Below are positions 1-8,724 of a stretch of 64,000 nt of DNA, piece by piece; within the stretch, counting starts at the first letter, position 1, and every line of letters begins with the position of its first letter. A program made the position numbers and the translations under genes. The notes under the pieces were generated by a model that searched no databases, was not told the origin of the DNA, and saw nothing but the letters and a program-made list of their open reading frames with translations. The stretch comes from an uncultured Clostridium sp. (GTDB lineage Bacteria; Bacillota; Clostridia; TANB77; CAG-508). The stretch covers positions 21,537-85,536 of the forward strand of contig USFR01000008.1 of assembly GCA_900553945.1 (NCBI GenBank), written 5' to 3'.

Positions 1-1
1 T

Positions 2-148
2 TTGAAGGCTCTTTTTTGGGCAGCACTTACTTGCATTGGCAGTTACACAGTACTTGCAATCATATTCTTTATTTTAAGAATATATGTACTTATTCTCTTT
101 GCTATTTTAGGGGTGTTTGGAGCTTTCTTTAGCTCACTAGATAATTAA
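2..148 (+). CDS. C-terminal tail of a membrane protein (5' end outside window)
   Basis: An open frame enters from the left edge and stops with TAA at 146-148. The 48 visible residues are almost all hydrophobic (Leu, Ile, Phe, Ala, Val), enough for one or two membrane helices, and end in a short SSLDN tail. This is the C-terminus of an integral membrane protein whose family cannot be decided from so little. A strong hairpin follows four bases after the stop. Confidence 0.55.
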   Translation: MKALFWAALTCIGSYTVLAIIFFILRIYVLILFAILGVFGAFFSSLDN

Positions 149-151
149 GCC

Positions 152-198
152 AAAAGGCAATTAAAAAGTATTTAATAATACTTCTTAATTGCCTTTTT
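152..198. terminator. Bidirectional terminator between the left-edge gene and dapF
   Basis: The arm AAAAGGCAATTAA pairs with TTAATTGCCTTTT, with an A-run on one side and a T-run on the other. It can therefore end transcription of both the rightward membrane-protein gene and the leftward dapF operon. The dapF stop codon overlaps its last bases. Confidence 0.8.
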
Positions 199-1048
199 AT
201 AAATCAATCTCACCTTCAAAAACGTTAATTGCCATTCCTTCCATATATACTTCTTCTGTTTCTGGGTTTATATATATTCGCAAACTTCCGCCATCTAAAT
301 CTACTTTAACATCATTATTTATTTCTTTTTCTTTGTACATTGCATACGCGCTAGCTACTGCTCCTGTTCCACAAGCTAATGTTTCGCCAACGCCTCTTTC
401 CCAAACTCTAACTCTTATATTATTCTCATCAATCTTTTCTACAAACTCAACATTTGTTTTTTGAGGAAAAAATTTATAGTTTTCTATAATTTTTCCATAT
501 TTAACTACTGGTATTTCTTTAACATTTTTTACTTTTATAACTGTATGAGGATTTCCAACACTTAAGAAAATTCCTTCTAAATCTTTATCAGATGCTCGAA
601 ACATTACTTTGCACATATTATTTGTGTTGTAATATCTTTGTGGCAAATATATTGGTAGTTTATTAGCAGATGTTTGAGGTTTTCCCATATTTATTCTAAC
701 TGCCATGATTTTATTGTTTTCCACTACTAATTTTACAGTTTTTATACCTGCTAATGTTTCAATCGTCATTTCTTCTTTATTTGTATATTCTTTTTCATAT
801 AAATATTTTGCCAAGCATCTTATTCCGTTTCCGCACATTTCTGCTTCAGTTCCATCATTATTAAAAATTCTCATTTTGAAATCTGCTACTTTGCTATTAG
901 CAAATAAAATTAATCCATCTGCTCCAATTCCAAAATGTCTATCACACACAAATTTTGAAAATATTTTTAGATTATATTGCTTTGTATTTTCAAATTCTGT
1001 ACATATAAAATCATTACCTAAACCTTGCATTTTTGTAAACTTAATCAT
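197..1048 (-). CDS. dapF: Diaminopimelate epimerase
   Basis: DapF interconverts LL- and meso-diaminopimelate, a cytosolic step supplying lysine and peptidoglycan precursors. The protein begins MIKFTKMQGLGNDF, the usual family start, and carries both catalytic cysteine motifs: MCGNG (about residue 72) and ACGTGA near the C-terminus. I chose the ATG at 1048 because AGAGGTG lies just upstream; an in-frame ATG 20 codons further out would add a non-homologous leader that overlaps the next gene. Length is 283 aa, normal for the family. It is the last gene of a three-gene leftward operon with the hydrolase and SDR genes and ends in the shared hairpin. Confidence 0.95.
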   Translation of the reverse strand: MIKFTKMQGLGNDFICTEFENTKQYNLKIFSKFVCDRHFGIGADGLILFANSKVADFKMRIFNNDGTEAEMCGNGIRCLAKYLYEKEYTNKEEMTIETLAGIKTVKLVVENNKIMAVRINMGKPQTSANKLPIYLPQRYYNTNNMCKVMFRASDKDLEGIFLSVGNPHTVIKVKNVKEIPVVKYGKIIENYKFFPQKTNVEFVEKIDENNIRVRVWERGVGETLACGTGAVASAYAMYKEKEINNDVKVDLDGGSLRIYINPETEEVYMEGMAINVFEGEIDL

Positions 1049-1097
1049 AAAAAAATTCACCTCTACTCTACTGTATGAGGTGAATTTTATTTTATTC

Positions 1098-1823
1098 TTA
1101 TATTTCAATTATATCTCCGTCATTTGGAAATTCTATATTAACATCTTCTTTATATACATCATCATTTCTGTGTATTGCATAAATTTTTGTATTAGGATAT
1201 TCTTCTGAAAGAGCTATTACTTCTTCTAGTCCCATATGTGATTTGGTTGAAAACATTCTTGTTGCATCTAAAAAAGCATAATCAGACTTTTCACATATTT
1301 TTCTAACATTGTCACATAACGTTGTGTCTGTTGCATAACCGACTGTTTTATTGTCTTTCTCAATTGTAAATCCTAATATTGGTTTGCAATCTCCATGTTC
1401 TAGTTCATATGCTGTAATTTTCATTTGATCAGTTGCAAAACTTTCTCCATTAGTTAGTTCTATAAATTTAACATGATATTTTTCTTCGAAATTTTCATAT
1501 TTTTCTTTGTTTCCATCTCCGAAGCAAAGTTCAAAGAGCTGAATTACTTTTTCTTTTATGCCTTTTCCACAAATTATATACAATAGGTTTGTAGTTTCTC
1601 CTCTAATGCTTCGTCCTATTAGATAATTTGGCAAATCAACAAAGTGATCTGCATGTACATGTGTTATAAGTAAATAATTAACTGACTTTGTATAAATTTC
1701 TAATTGCTCTATTTTTTTTACTACTCCTGAACCGACATCTAAAAGTATGTCATCAACCATTATGCTTTGATTTCCTCTTTTGACTGATCCCATTGTGCCT
1801 GTACCTATGCACCTAATTTTCAT
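1098..1823 (-). CDS. Metallo-beta-lactamase-fold hydrolase (RNase Z-like superfamily)
   Basis: A 241-aa cytosolic protein of the metallo-beta-lactamase fold. The zinc-binding motif HVHADH lies near residue 55, and later Asp and His residues (YATDT, AIHRND) fit the remaining metal ligands. The N-terminus (IRCIGTGTMGS, LLDVGSG) resembles the RNase Z/arylsulfatase-type branch. It lacks the length and exosite features needed to call it RNase Z, and the substrate is unknown. It sits 15 bp after the SDR gene and 49 bp before dapF, so the three are probably co-transcribed. Confidence 0.8.
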   Translation of the reverse strand: MKIRCIGTGTMGSVKRGNQSIMVDDILLDVGSGVVKKIEQLEIYTKSVNYLLITHVHADHFVDLPNYLIGRSIRGETTNLLYIICGKGIKEKVIQLFELCFGDGNKEKYENFEEKYHVKFIELTNGESFATDQMKITAYELEHGDCKPILGFTIEKDNKTVGYATDTTLCDNVRKICEKSDYAFLDATRMFSTKSHMGLEEVIALSEEYPNTKIYAIHRNDDVYKEDVNIEFPNDGDIIEI

Positions 1824-1838
1824 TCGTTTTACCTATCC

Positions 1839-2591
1839 TTATTTTCTTTTTCTTCTTTGTATTTCATAAGCAAATTCACTTGTTAGAGAACTTGGTAATA
1901 GTTTACTTGCAACATGTACAAATTTCATTTTGAAACCTGGAATTATAACAGGCTTTTCTTCAAACATTTTGTTTATTCCATATTCTGCAACATATTCTGC
2001 ACTATATGATTTCATTCTAAAATCAACTTTTGCTACTTTGTTAAAGTTTGTTTTTGTAGGTCCTGGACATAATGCACTTATATGAACTTCTGATCCTTCT
2101 TTTTTTAGCTCTGTATAAATTGCTTTAGTATATGATAACACAAAGTTCTTAGAAGCATAATACTCTGCCATAAGAGGTCCAGATAGAAATCCTGCAATTG
2201 ATGAAACATTTAATATATATCCTAAATTTCTTTTCTTCATATCTTTTAGGAATAATTTAGTTAGCATATGTAATGCTGTAATGTTCAAATCTATTAACTC
2301 TAAGTCTTTTTCCAAATTTGTTTCTGTTACAAGTCCATGTACACCAAATCCAGCATTATTTACTAATACTTCTATTGGTTCATTTTTGTACATCTCATGT
2401 AATTTCCAAACATTTTCTCTATCTGTTAAGTCCATTGAAACGACTTCAACTTTTGTTTTTACTTCTCTTTGAATATCTCTTAGTGCAAGCTCATTTCTTG
2501 CTACTACTATAATATCGTATCCTAAATCACTCAAATAAAGAGCTATTTCTCTTCCTATTCCAGAAGATGCGCCTGTTATTAATGCTTTCAT
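1839..2591 (-). CDS. Short-chain dehydrogenase/reductase (SDR), classical type
   Basis: A 250-aa NAD(P)-dependent oxidoreductase. The cofactor motif TGASSGIG is at residues 7-14, NNAG near residue 89, the catalytic serine in VSSIAG near 140, and YYASK supplies the catalytic Tyr and Lys near 155-160. The C-terminal part (GPTKTNF, PGFKMKFVHVASKLLP) resembles the YqjQ/DltE-like SDR group, but the substrate cannot be assigned. It is the first gene of the operon that runs through the hydrolase to dapF. Confidence 0.85.
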   Translation of the reverse strand: MKALITGASSGIGREIALYLSDLGYDIIVVARNELALRDIQREVKTKVEVVSMDLTDRENVWKLHEMYKNEPIEVLVNNAGFGVHGLVTETNLEKDLELIDLNITALHMLTKLFLKDMKKRNLGYILNVSSIAGFLSGPLMAEYYASKNFVLSYTKAIYTELKKEGSEVHISALCPGPTKTNFNKVAKVDFRMKSYSAEYVAEYGINKMFEEKPVIIPGFKMKFVHVASKLLPSSLTSEFAYEIQRRKRK

Positions 2592-2935
2592 TTTACTTCC
2601 ACCATTCCTAATATTTTTTCTCTTATCCTTTTCAAAATCTTTTGTATATTATTAGTGTACTATATAGATTTAAGTTGCCCATTTATGAAAAAATATTGTC
2701 CCTGGGTTTATACTTTTTTAATTAGTATTTTGTCTTTTATTCATTGCAATTACTGCAAAAATAATATGTACTTACATATTATTTTTTGAATATTAAACTC
2801 ATTTTACATCCTTTTAATAATTTTTACTAATATATTATAAACTTAAATCCAAATTTATCTTCTTTCGTTTATATTTTTCTACTGTATTTTTTATAATATA
2901 CTTAAATGCGAATTATTGCAATATAATTTTTTATT
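2592..2935. other. 344-bp gene-free region upstream of the SDR operon
   Basis: Very AT-rich spacer between the end of the mscS-like gene and the SDR start. I see no convincing open frame, RNA gene or strong hairpin. It presumably holds the SDR-operon promoter, but no near-consensus -35/-10 pair stands out. Confidence 0.5.
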
Positions 2936-3985
2936 TTATATTGATTTCATGTATACTTTTTGTGTTGGATACACAAGAGGTATATTTTCTCTGTCTAATA
3001 CAGATAAAATATCGCAATTAATTTGTTCTTTTACTTCTAAGTATTTATTATAATCTGCTGTATTTATGTACGCATATACTAAAATTATATTAGCATCGCT
3101 TTCTATGCTATCAAAATGTACTCCTATTGTTTCATCAATAATATTTTCATTATTTCTTAAAACTGTTTTTATTCTTGAAATACATCTATTTACTGTTTCA
3201 GAATTTGCTTCTAAGCTTATTCTAAGATTCATTTCTATTCTTCTATTTTCTATTTTGCTCCAGTTTTTTACATATTCAGTTACAATAACAGAATTAGGCA
3301 TTGATATTTCCGTGTTGTTTACTGCTTTTAATCTTGTACTTCTAAATGTTATATCTGCAACTGTTCCTTGGAATTTTCCAACTTCTATAAAATCGCCTAT
3401 TTCAAAAGGTTTATCTGTTATTATCGTAAATCCACCTATTAGGCTTTTTACAAAGTCCTGTGCAGCTAAAGCAACAACCGCACTTCCTAATCCTAAACCT
3501 GTTGCTAATCCTCCTAAGTCATAATTAAAATCAGAAAGTATCATAAATGCTGCAACTATATATGTTAAGGATTTTAAAATCTTTCCAATAAATGAATTTA
3601 GTGCTTCATTTCCGTTAAACCTAGTAGCGGATTCAAGTTTTGTGAAAAATGTTGAATCTGGTTCTAAACAATTTGTTATTGCTTTTGCAATTGTTAATAT
3701 AAGTAATATTTTAAAAACTTTGTTGTATAAATTAATTACACCTTTTGGCAAATCTAAAAAATATATTGCTATTCCAAATCCAGCCACAGTTATAATAAAT
3801 TTAAACGGTCCGTAAAATCCACTTTCTGTAACTTTTGTATCAACCTTAAATAATTTATGAAAAATTAATATAACTATATGAGCAATTACTGGGCTTATAA
3901 TTTTGCCACCTAAAATTATAGCTAATGCCGTGCTATATTTTAATACATTATTTACATCCATTGACGCAATAATTTCGTTCACCAT
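2936..3985 (-). CDS. mscS: Small-conductance mechanosensitive channel, MscS family
   Basis: A 349-aa membrane protein that should open under membrane tension and release solutes on hypo-osmotic shock. Several hydrophobic helices occupy the first 150 residues. The pore-lining helix is rich in Gly and Ala (GGLATGLGLGSAVVALAAQDF), followed by the MscS beta-domain signature (FEIGDFIEVG, GTVADITFRSTRL, IPNS-like MPNSVI) and a mixed alpha/beta C-terminal domain. Length and order match MscS. It appears to be a single-gene unit between the sortase and the SDR operon. Confidence 0.92.
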   Translation of the reverse strand: MVNEIIASMDVNNVLKYSTALAIILGGKIISPVIAHIVILIFHKLFKVDTKVTESGFYGPFKFIITVAGFGIAIYFLDLPKGVINLYNKVFKILLILTIAKAITNCLEPDSTFFTKLESATRFNGNEALNSFIGKILKSLTYIVAAFMILSDFNYDLGGLATGLGLGSAVVALAAQDFVKSLIGGFTIITDKPFEIGDFIEVGKFQGTVADITFRSTRLKAVNNTEISMPNSVIVTEYVKNWSKIENRRIEMNLRISLEANSETVNRCISRIKTVLRNNENIIDETIGVHFDSIESDANIILVYAYINTADYNKYLEVKEQINCDILSVLDRENIPLVYPTQKVYMKSI

Positions 3986-4113
3986 TTTCTCTCCAATCTT
4001 CTTTTGTTTTAACGATTGTATTATATATTATTGTAAAACATTTTTCAATATAATTTTTTAAGGCTAAAGAATAAATACAAAATGTATAAAAGAACATTAT
4101 ATTATTAAAGCTT

Positions 4114-4902
4114 TTATTTTCCCTCTTCTCTTGCTTTTATTATGTATCTATTTGCATTGCTTTCGTTCGTACATGTTATCAATGTTATTTCTCTTTTTCC
4201 ATGTGTTACTTGAGATGTATCTTTTGTATTATCCTCACTTACAACATGTTTATCGTATACAATATAGTTTACTTTTCTTCCATAATTGTCTGTTATTTCA
4301 ATGCTATCTCCATTTTCTAGTGTTGGTACTTTACTAAAGAAAAGTGAGTTTCTATAGTTATGTCCAACTATACAAAAATTTCCTACTTCGTTTGGATCTG
4401 CTCCATGAAATTTACAAGGTGAAATTTTTAGTAATGCCACTGACCAATGATCTAGTATTGGATATGGTTCAGACCAATTCAATTTTGGAATGTTTATTGT
4501 TGCTATAGCATAATATTCTTCACCATTATCTGCTTTCATAACATTTTTTGCTGGTACATTAGTTTTTCTAATAGCATTTGCATTATTTAAGTTTGATGTA
4601 TCAATTGTGGTAGTTGAATCTTCATCATTTAATATTACTACGATTTTTTCATTATCTTCTACTTTTACTGTTGTATCATCATATACATATGTTTCTTGTG
4701 CAGAGTCTGGGACTTGCATACTTGCTAGTATTTCTTGGGATTTTTTCTCATCTGCATATTTATCATACTCGGCATATATATAGTATGAAAAAAGAAGGCA
4801 CAACAAAAAAACAGAAATTATAAAATCAATTTTATATAATTTTTTCTGTCTTTTTAGTTCAGGTGTTATATATAATTTTTCTGTTATCAAAATCTGATTC
4901 AA
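4114..4902 (-). CDS. Sortase (membrane-anchored transpeptidase, class D/E-like)
   Basis: A 262-aa protein with one N-terminal membrane helix (about residues 25-45), a spacer, and a C-terminal sortase barrel. The catalytic His is in VGHNYRN, the Cys in the TLITC motif near residue 244, and an Arg (NRYIIKAR) follows. TLxTC and the overall order fit class D/E housekeeping-type sortases, which cleave a sorting signal and attach surface proteins to the wall. The start is TTG at 4902, supported by AGGAGGG eight bases upstream; there is no ATG. Likely substrates include the anchored giant proteins at 28-38 kb and 61-64 kb, whose anchors lack a classic LPxTG. Confidence 0.85.
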   Translation of the reverse strand: MNQILITEKLYITPELKRQKKLYKIDFIISVFLLCLLFSYYIYAEYDKYADEKKSQEILASMQVPDSAQETYVYDDTTVKVEDNEKIVVILNDEDSTTTIDTSNLNNANAIRKTNVPAKNVMKADNGEEYYAIATINIPKLNWSEPYPILDHWSVALLKISPCKFHGADPNEVGNFCIVGHNYRNSLFFSKVPTLENGDSIEITDNYGRKVNYIVYDKHVVSEDNTKDTSQVTHGKREITLITCTNESNANRYIIKAREEGK

Positions 4903-5010
4903 ATTATTTTGCCCTCCTATCTTTTTTTATTATAGCATCTACTAATTTCTTTGTATATATATGTAATTTATTTGTAATCCATTTTTATTATAATTTTTAT
5001 ATCCTTCATA

Positions 5011-5048
5011 TAATAGAAAAAAGAGGTGTTTCCACTTCTTTTCTATTA
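5011..5048 (-). terminator. Terminator after the CarD gene
   Basis: TAATAGAAAA-AGAGGTG pairs with CACTTCTTTTCTATTA around a short loop, 24 bp past the CarD stop. The A/T-rich flanks are typical of intrinsic terminators in this window. Confidence 0.65.
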
Positions 5049-5071
5049 TATATCCTATTTTATGAGTTAAA

Positions 5072-5626
5072 TTAATTTAAAGGTATAAATTTTTTAACAA
5101 CACTTTCTTCTCCTGTATGTTGTTCCAATGATGCTAAATGTACTTCATAAGAAGCATTTATTTTATTTTCTACTATTGATTCTATTTCATTTAAATCTTT
5201 TTGTTCTGCTAAAACTAACTCACTAACTAAAATTTGTTTAGCATTTAAAAGCATTTTCTTTTCACCAGTAGATAAACCTTTTTCTTTTTGTTTGAAACTT
5301 AAATTTCTAACAATATCTGCTACTTCATAAATGTTTCCTGTTTTCATTTTTTCCATATTGTCTCTATATCTTTTGTTCCAATTCATAGACATTTCTGTGC
5401 TCTCTTGTTCCAAAACTTTAATGACTTTCTCGGCAGATGCTTTGTCTATGATATTTCTAACTCCAATTTCTTCTGCTTTTGCAGTAGGAACCATAACCTT
5501 TACCTCACCTGGCATTTTTATAATATAATAAGATTGCTTTTCATCAAGAATTGCTTTCTCCTCTATTGATTCTATTACTCCAGCGCCATGCATTGGATAA
5601 ACTACTTTGTCACCTACATTAAACAT
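5072..5626 (-). CDS. CarD/CdnL-like RNA polymerase-binding transcription factor
   Basis: A 184-aa protein of the CarD_CdnL_TRCF family. The N-terminal 60 residues form the RNA-polymerase-interacting Tudor-like domain (MFNVGDKVVYPMHGAGVIESIE). The rest is a helical DNA-binding domain with MNWNKRYRDNMEKMKTG and LSxGEKKML motifs. Such proteins bind the beta subunit and stabilise open promoter complexes, notably at rRNA promoters. The start follows AAGGAG at good spacing. It is monocistronic, with its own terminator. Confidence 0.9.
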   Translation of the reverse strand: MFNVGDKVVYPMHGAGVIESIEEKAILDEKQSYYIIKMPGEVKVMVPTAKAEEIGVRNIIDKASAEKVIKVLEQESTEMSMNWNKRYRDNMEKMKTGNIYEVADIVRNLSFKQKEKGLSTGEKKMLLNAKQILVSELVLAEQKDLNEIESIVENKINASYEVHLASLEQHTGEESVVKKFIPLN

Positions 5627-5803
5627 GTAAGACTCACTCCTTTCAGGTAAATTTTATTTTTTAGCACATAATTATTATACAACAAAATCTTCCAAAAGTC
5701 AAAATAAAAATTTTTATTTTTTATAATTATGTTTATTAACTATTGATTTTTTTATTTGGTTATTGTATAGTTTTATTTTTAGTTTTTTATTAAAAAAATG
5801 CCT

Positions 5804-5836
5804 AAAAAAGTAGCAATTTAAAATTGCTACTTTTTT
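5804..5836 (-). terminator. Terminator after the dUTPase gene
   Basis: Near-perfect hairpin AAAAAAGTAGCAATTT/AAATTGCTACTTTTTT immediately past the dut stop, with A and T runs on both sides. Confidence 0.85.
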
Positions 5837-5845
5837 ATTGGGTTA

Positions 5846-6307
5846 TTATTTATTAGTAGATCCAAATCCTCCAACTCTGTCTCCTTCAGCTTTGTCATTA
5901 TCTACTGTATAATATTTTAGGAATATTCCTTGTCCTAATACATCGCCTTTTTTTATTTCTAAATCATGCTCAAAGAAATTGAAAAATGCAAACATTATTG
6001 CTCCATCATTATCTGGATTTCCATAGTAATCACTATCAACAATTCCTACACTATTTGCTAATATTAATCCTTTCTTTCCTGGGTTAGAACTTCTGTTGCA
6101 TAACATTAAATATTCATCATCTGGCATGTACGCTTTTAATCCTGTTTTTACTAGAGTTGGTTTTTGACCAAATTTGTATGCTGGAATTACGCAATCTTCA
6201 GCTGCTTCCATATCATACCCTGCTGATTTTTTTGTTTTTCTAACTGGTAAATTTATATTCTTATCTTCAAATCCTTTTGCTACTTCAAATCCTCTTACTT
6301 TTCCCAC
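5846..6307 (-). CDS. dut: dUTP diphosphatase (trimeric dUTPase)
   Basis: A 153-aa enzyme that hydrolyses dUTP to dUMP and pyrophosphate, keeping uracil out of DNA and feeding dTMP synthesis. All five trimeric dUTPase motifs can be followed: AGYDMEA, NRSSNPGKKG, the NSVGIVDSDYYGN catalytic motif, GQGIFLKY, and the P-loop-like GGFGSTNK tail. The start follows AAAGGAGA. It is monocistronic, with its own terminator. Confidence 0.93.
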   Translation of the reverse strand: MGKVRGFEVAKGFEDKNINLPVRKTKKSAGYDMEAAEDCVIPAYKFGQKPTLVKTGLKAYMPDDEYLMLCNRSSNPGKKGLILANSVGIVDSDYYGNPDNDGAIMFAFFNFFEHDLEIKKGDVLGQGIFLKYYTVDNDKAEGDRVGGFGSTNK

Positions 6308-6496
6308 TATATTCTTCTCCTTTTCTAATATAAATATTCTTTACCTTTTTCAAAATAATTACTTGATAATTTTTTTGAAAAATCACTTCTTTTTTATAAC
6401 ATATTTTTTTATTTTTTACAATCAATTTATCAAGATAATCTTTTTTCTATTGCATAGATTTTAAAAATATATTTAATACATTTCTTGATATTCTAC

Positions 6497-6524
6497 AAAA
6501 AAAGAAGCTACAATTTAGCTTCTT
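6497..6524 (-). terminator. Terminator after the G5-domain gene
   Basis: AAGAAGCTA pairs with TAGCTTCTT around a 5-base loop and is followed, in the minus direction, by a T-rich run. Confidence 0.8.
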
Positions 6525-6538
6525 CATTTTAATTCTTA

Positions 6539-7519
6539 TTAATACCATCCTGTTGCTTGTGAATGATATAAAGCAACTGTTGGATTTCCATATCTTCCTT
6601 TTATATAGCTTATTCCCCAGTTTACTTGTGTTTGGTAGTTTGTTAGATAATCACTTCCTGCGCTTGCCATTTTACTACCTGGTAATGCTTGAGGTATGCC
6701 ATATGCACCAGAATATCTATTTTGTGCATACATATTCCAATGACTTTCTTTATTCCATAATGCAACTAGATTGTAATAATCGTTTTCACTCCATCCATAT
6801 GCTGCGCATCTTTGTCTAGCATATGCTTGTGCTTCAGCAGCACTTGCTGATGATGCTCCTAAATTTCTACTTGCCATTGTAGATCTGTTACTTACTTTAA
6901 CAGTTACTTGGACAATTTTATCAACAGGTTCTTGTACAACTTGTTCAGATATTTGTGTTCTTTCAACTTCGACATCGTTTTGGTATTTTATTTTATATGT
7001 TATTTCTTTTATTCCGTTTTGTCCTTCTTGAAGAACTTTGTCAACTTTTTCTCCTTGTGCTGTTGATGACACTTCTTTTGTTATTGTTTCAAATGGTATT
7101 TCAACAGTTTCTTTTACTATTTTTTCAACAATAGTTTCGTTATTTGAATTTAAAATTTCATTACTTTCAATTACTTCTGATGAAGTTGATTCTGTATTTT
7201 TTTCTTCTGTTACTTCTTGAGCATTTTTTGTGCCTTTTCTTGCAATTGTAATAGTTTTGCTTGAATCAATATTTTCTTCAAAACTTGGTGTAACTATTTC
7301 TTCTTCAGAAATATAGATATTATTTTCTTTTAAAATATCGTTTACATTTGTTTTTGATGTTATTACTGTTAATTCTGTTTTATCTGAAAATTTTATTGTT
7401 ACACTATTAACTGATTGTGTTCCTGCTAAGACGCCTACTCCTAGTAATATTACTAGAACTAATGTTATAAAAACAATCCTTTTAATTATCCCTTTGGATA
7501 AAGTTTCTTCTGTTTTCAT
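6539..7519 (-). CDS. Secreted G5-domain cell-wall lytic protein (DUF348 + G5 + lysozyme-like domain)
   Basis: A 326-aa exported protein. One N-terminal membrane or signal helix (residues 13-33) is followed by a DUF348-type ubiquitin-like segment (VTIKFSDKTELTVIT), an acidic linker, a G5 domain (about 140-205, EIPFETITKEV through VVQEPVDKIVQVTV), and a C-terminal lysozyme/transglycosylase-like domain. In that last domain the likely acid is the Glu of LWNKESHW, with YGIPQALPG following. The arrangement is that of resuscitation-promoting or stationary-phase wall hydrolases (YabE/Rpf-like), though the last domain is closer to aggregation-promoting-factor C-termini. A consensus sigma-A promoter lies directly upstream, divergent from lemA. 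Confidence 0.85.
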   Translation of the reverse strand: MKTEETLSKGIIKRIVFITLVLVILLGVGVLAGTQSVNSVTIKFSDKTELTVITSKTNVNDILKENNIYISEEEIVTPSFEENIDSSKTITIARKGTKNAQEVTEEKNTESTSSEVIESNEILNSNNETIVEKIVKETVEIPFETITKEVSSTAQGEKVDKVLQEGQNGIKEITYKIKYQNDVEVERTQISEQVVQEPVDKIVQVTVKVSNRSTMASRNLGASSASAAEAQAYARQRCAAYGWSENDYYNLVALWNKESHWNMYAQNRYSGAYGIPQALPGSKMASAGSDYLTNYQTQVNWGISYIKGRYGNPTVALYHSQATGWY

Positions 7520-7548
7520 ATATTCCTCCCTTTAGAAATAACAATTAG

Positions 7549-7577
7549 ATTATACTCCTTTTAGTTACATTTGTCAA
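7549..7577 (-). promoter_or_regulatory. Consensus sigma-A promoter for the G5-domain gene
   Basis: Read on the minus strand, TTGACA (7577-7572), a 17-base spacer, then TATAAT (7554-7549): both hexamers are perfect. The start codon is about 30 bases further on, after an AGGGAGG ribosome site. Confidence 0.85.
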
Positions 7578-7696
7578 CTTTTGTACACTCTTTGAAAGTA
7601 AGTGGCCGTAAGCTTTTCCAATTTTAAAGCAAAAAACGTATATATAATAATATATGTTTCTCATTTTAATTTATTACTTTTTTGTAATCATTTTTC

Positions 7697-7725
7697 TTGT
7701 TTTTTTTGCTTTCATATGCTATTAT
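7697..7725 (+). promoter_or_regulatory. Likely promoter of lemA
   Basis: TTGTTT at 7697-7702, 17-base spacer, TATTAT at 7720-7725 with a TG just before the -10. It lies 32 bases before the lemA start. Confidence 0.5.
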
Positions 7726-7757
7726 CCTTTTATAAGTTAATATAAGGAGGGACAATT

Positions 7758-8312
7758 ATGCTAGCTTTACTTATTATCATTGTTCTTATTGTTTTCATCG
7801 CTATTTTTGTAATGTCTGTTTATAATGGACTTATCTCTTCAAGAAATCAAGTTGAAAATGCTTGGTCAAAAATAGATGTTGAATTACAAAGAAGATTTGA
7901 TTTAATTCCAAACCTTGTCGAAACAGTTAAAGGATATATGAAACATGAAGAAAGCGTCTTAACTAAAGTTACAGAACTTCGTACTTCTTGGGCTAGTGCT
8001 TCAACTATTCAAGAAAAAGCAAAGCTTGAAAAAGAATTATCTTCTGCTTTAAATTCAATTAAAGTAGTTGCTGAACAGTATCCAGATTTAAAAGCAAATA
8101 CAAACTTTTTAAGTTTGCAGGAAGAACTTTCTAATACAGAGAACCAAATTTCTTCTTCACGTGCTTCATACAACAATATTGTTACAGCATATAATACAAA
8201 ACTAGAAATTTTTCCAAATAATATAATTGCTAATATGTTCAATTTTAAACAAGCTGAATTATTTAAAGTTGAAGATGAAGCTATAAAAAATAATGTTAAA
8301 GTTTCTTTTTAA
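7758..8312 (+). CDS. lemA: LemA family membrane protein
   Basis: A 184-aa protein with an N-terminal membrane helix (residues 2-20) and a long helical bundle outside or facing the membrane. The family signature YNGLISSRNQVENAWSKIDV and the QRRFDLIPNLVETVKGY block are intact, as is the C-terminal FNNI-like FPNNIIANMF segment. The biochemical role of LemA is not settled; family members are linked to envelope processes. AGGAGGG precedes the ATG, and a hairpin follows. The usual HtpX partner is not adjacent. Confidence 0.92.
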   Translation: MLALLIIIVLIVFIAIFVMSVYNGLISSRNQVENAWSKIDVELQRRFDLIPNLVETVKGYMKHEESVLTKVTELRTSWASASTIQEKAKLEKELSSALNSIKVVAEQYPDLKANTNFLSLQEELSNTENQISSSRASYNNIVTAYNTKLEIFPNNIIANMFNFKQAELFKVEDEAIKNNVKVSF

Positions 8313-8381
8313 TTATATTAAAAAATATTAAACGACAAGTATAGCTTTATTAATTGGCATCTAATTAGATTTTTTGCAGGG

Positions 8382-8417
8382 AAAAGAGGCGTTCTGAATG
8401 CAGAACACCTCTTTTTA
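8382..8417. terminator. Bidirectional terminator after lemA
   Basis: AAAAGAGGcGTTCTG pairs with CAGAACaCCTCTTTT around a 4-base loop, with A and T runs flanking. It can end lemA and also the tiny minus-strand frame at 8435-8488. Confidence 0.85.
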
Positions 8418-8434
8418 ATTTATCTATTGTTTAC

Positions 8435-8488
8435 TTATATATTTTCTTCGTCTTCATTTGTTTTCATTAGTTTTTCTTCTTTTCTCAT
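8435..8488 (-). CDS. Possible 17-residue charged small protein
   Basis: A very short frame encoding MRKEEKLMKTNEDEENI. The only strong argument is its ribosome binding site: AAGGAGGG sits six bases before the ATG, better than many longer genes here, and a terminator hairpin follows 20 bp after the stop. It could be a small protein, a leader peptide, or a decayed start region. There is no recognisable family. Confidence 0.3.
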   Translation of the reverse strand: MRKEEKLMKTNEDEENI

Positions 8489-8611
8489 ACTCTTCCCTCC
8501 TTAACTTCTATTTGCTTAAAGTATACTATTTCATATTTGTTTTGTCAGTTTTATTTACATTTTGTAAAGTTTACTTTAATTTTAAAGTTGATAAAAATAT
8601 TTTTTAATTAA

Positions 8612-8637
8612 AAAGAACTCTAATTATTAGAGTTTTT
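8612..8637. terminator. Small terminator-like hairpin
   Basis: AACTCTAA pairs with TTAGAGTT within an A-run/T-run context. No gene ends directly beside it. It may be a second terminator behind gatB or a remnant. Confidence 0.4.
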
Positions 8638-8684
8638 CAATAATTTGAGTTTAACTTAATATTATTGTTTTATTATTCTTATAA

Positions 8685-8719
8685 TAAAAAAGAGATATTC
8701 TAAAACTTAGAATACCTCT
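8685..8719 (-). terminator. Terminator of the gatCAB operon
   Basis: AGAGaTATTCTAA pairs with TTAGAATAcCTCT and, in the minus direction, runs into TTTTTT. It lies just past the gatB stop. Confidence 0.8.
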
Positions 8720-8724
8720 GGCTT

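Noticed and set aside
197..1108. Longer dapF starting at 1108
   Set aside because: The extra 20 codons overlap the upstream gene and lack homology and a ribosome site; the ATG at 1048 has both.
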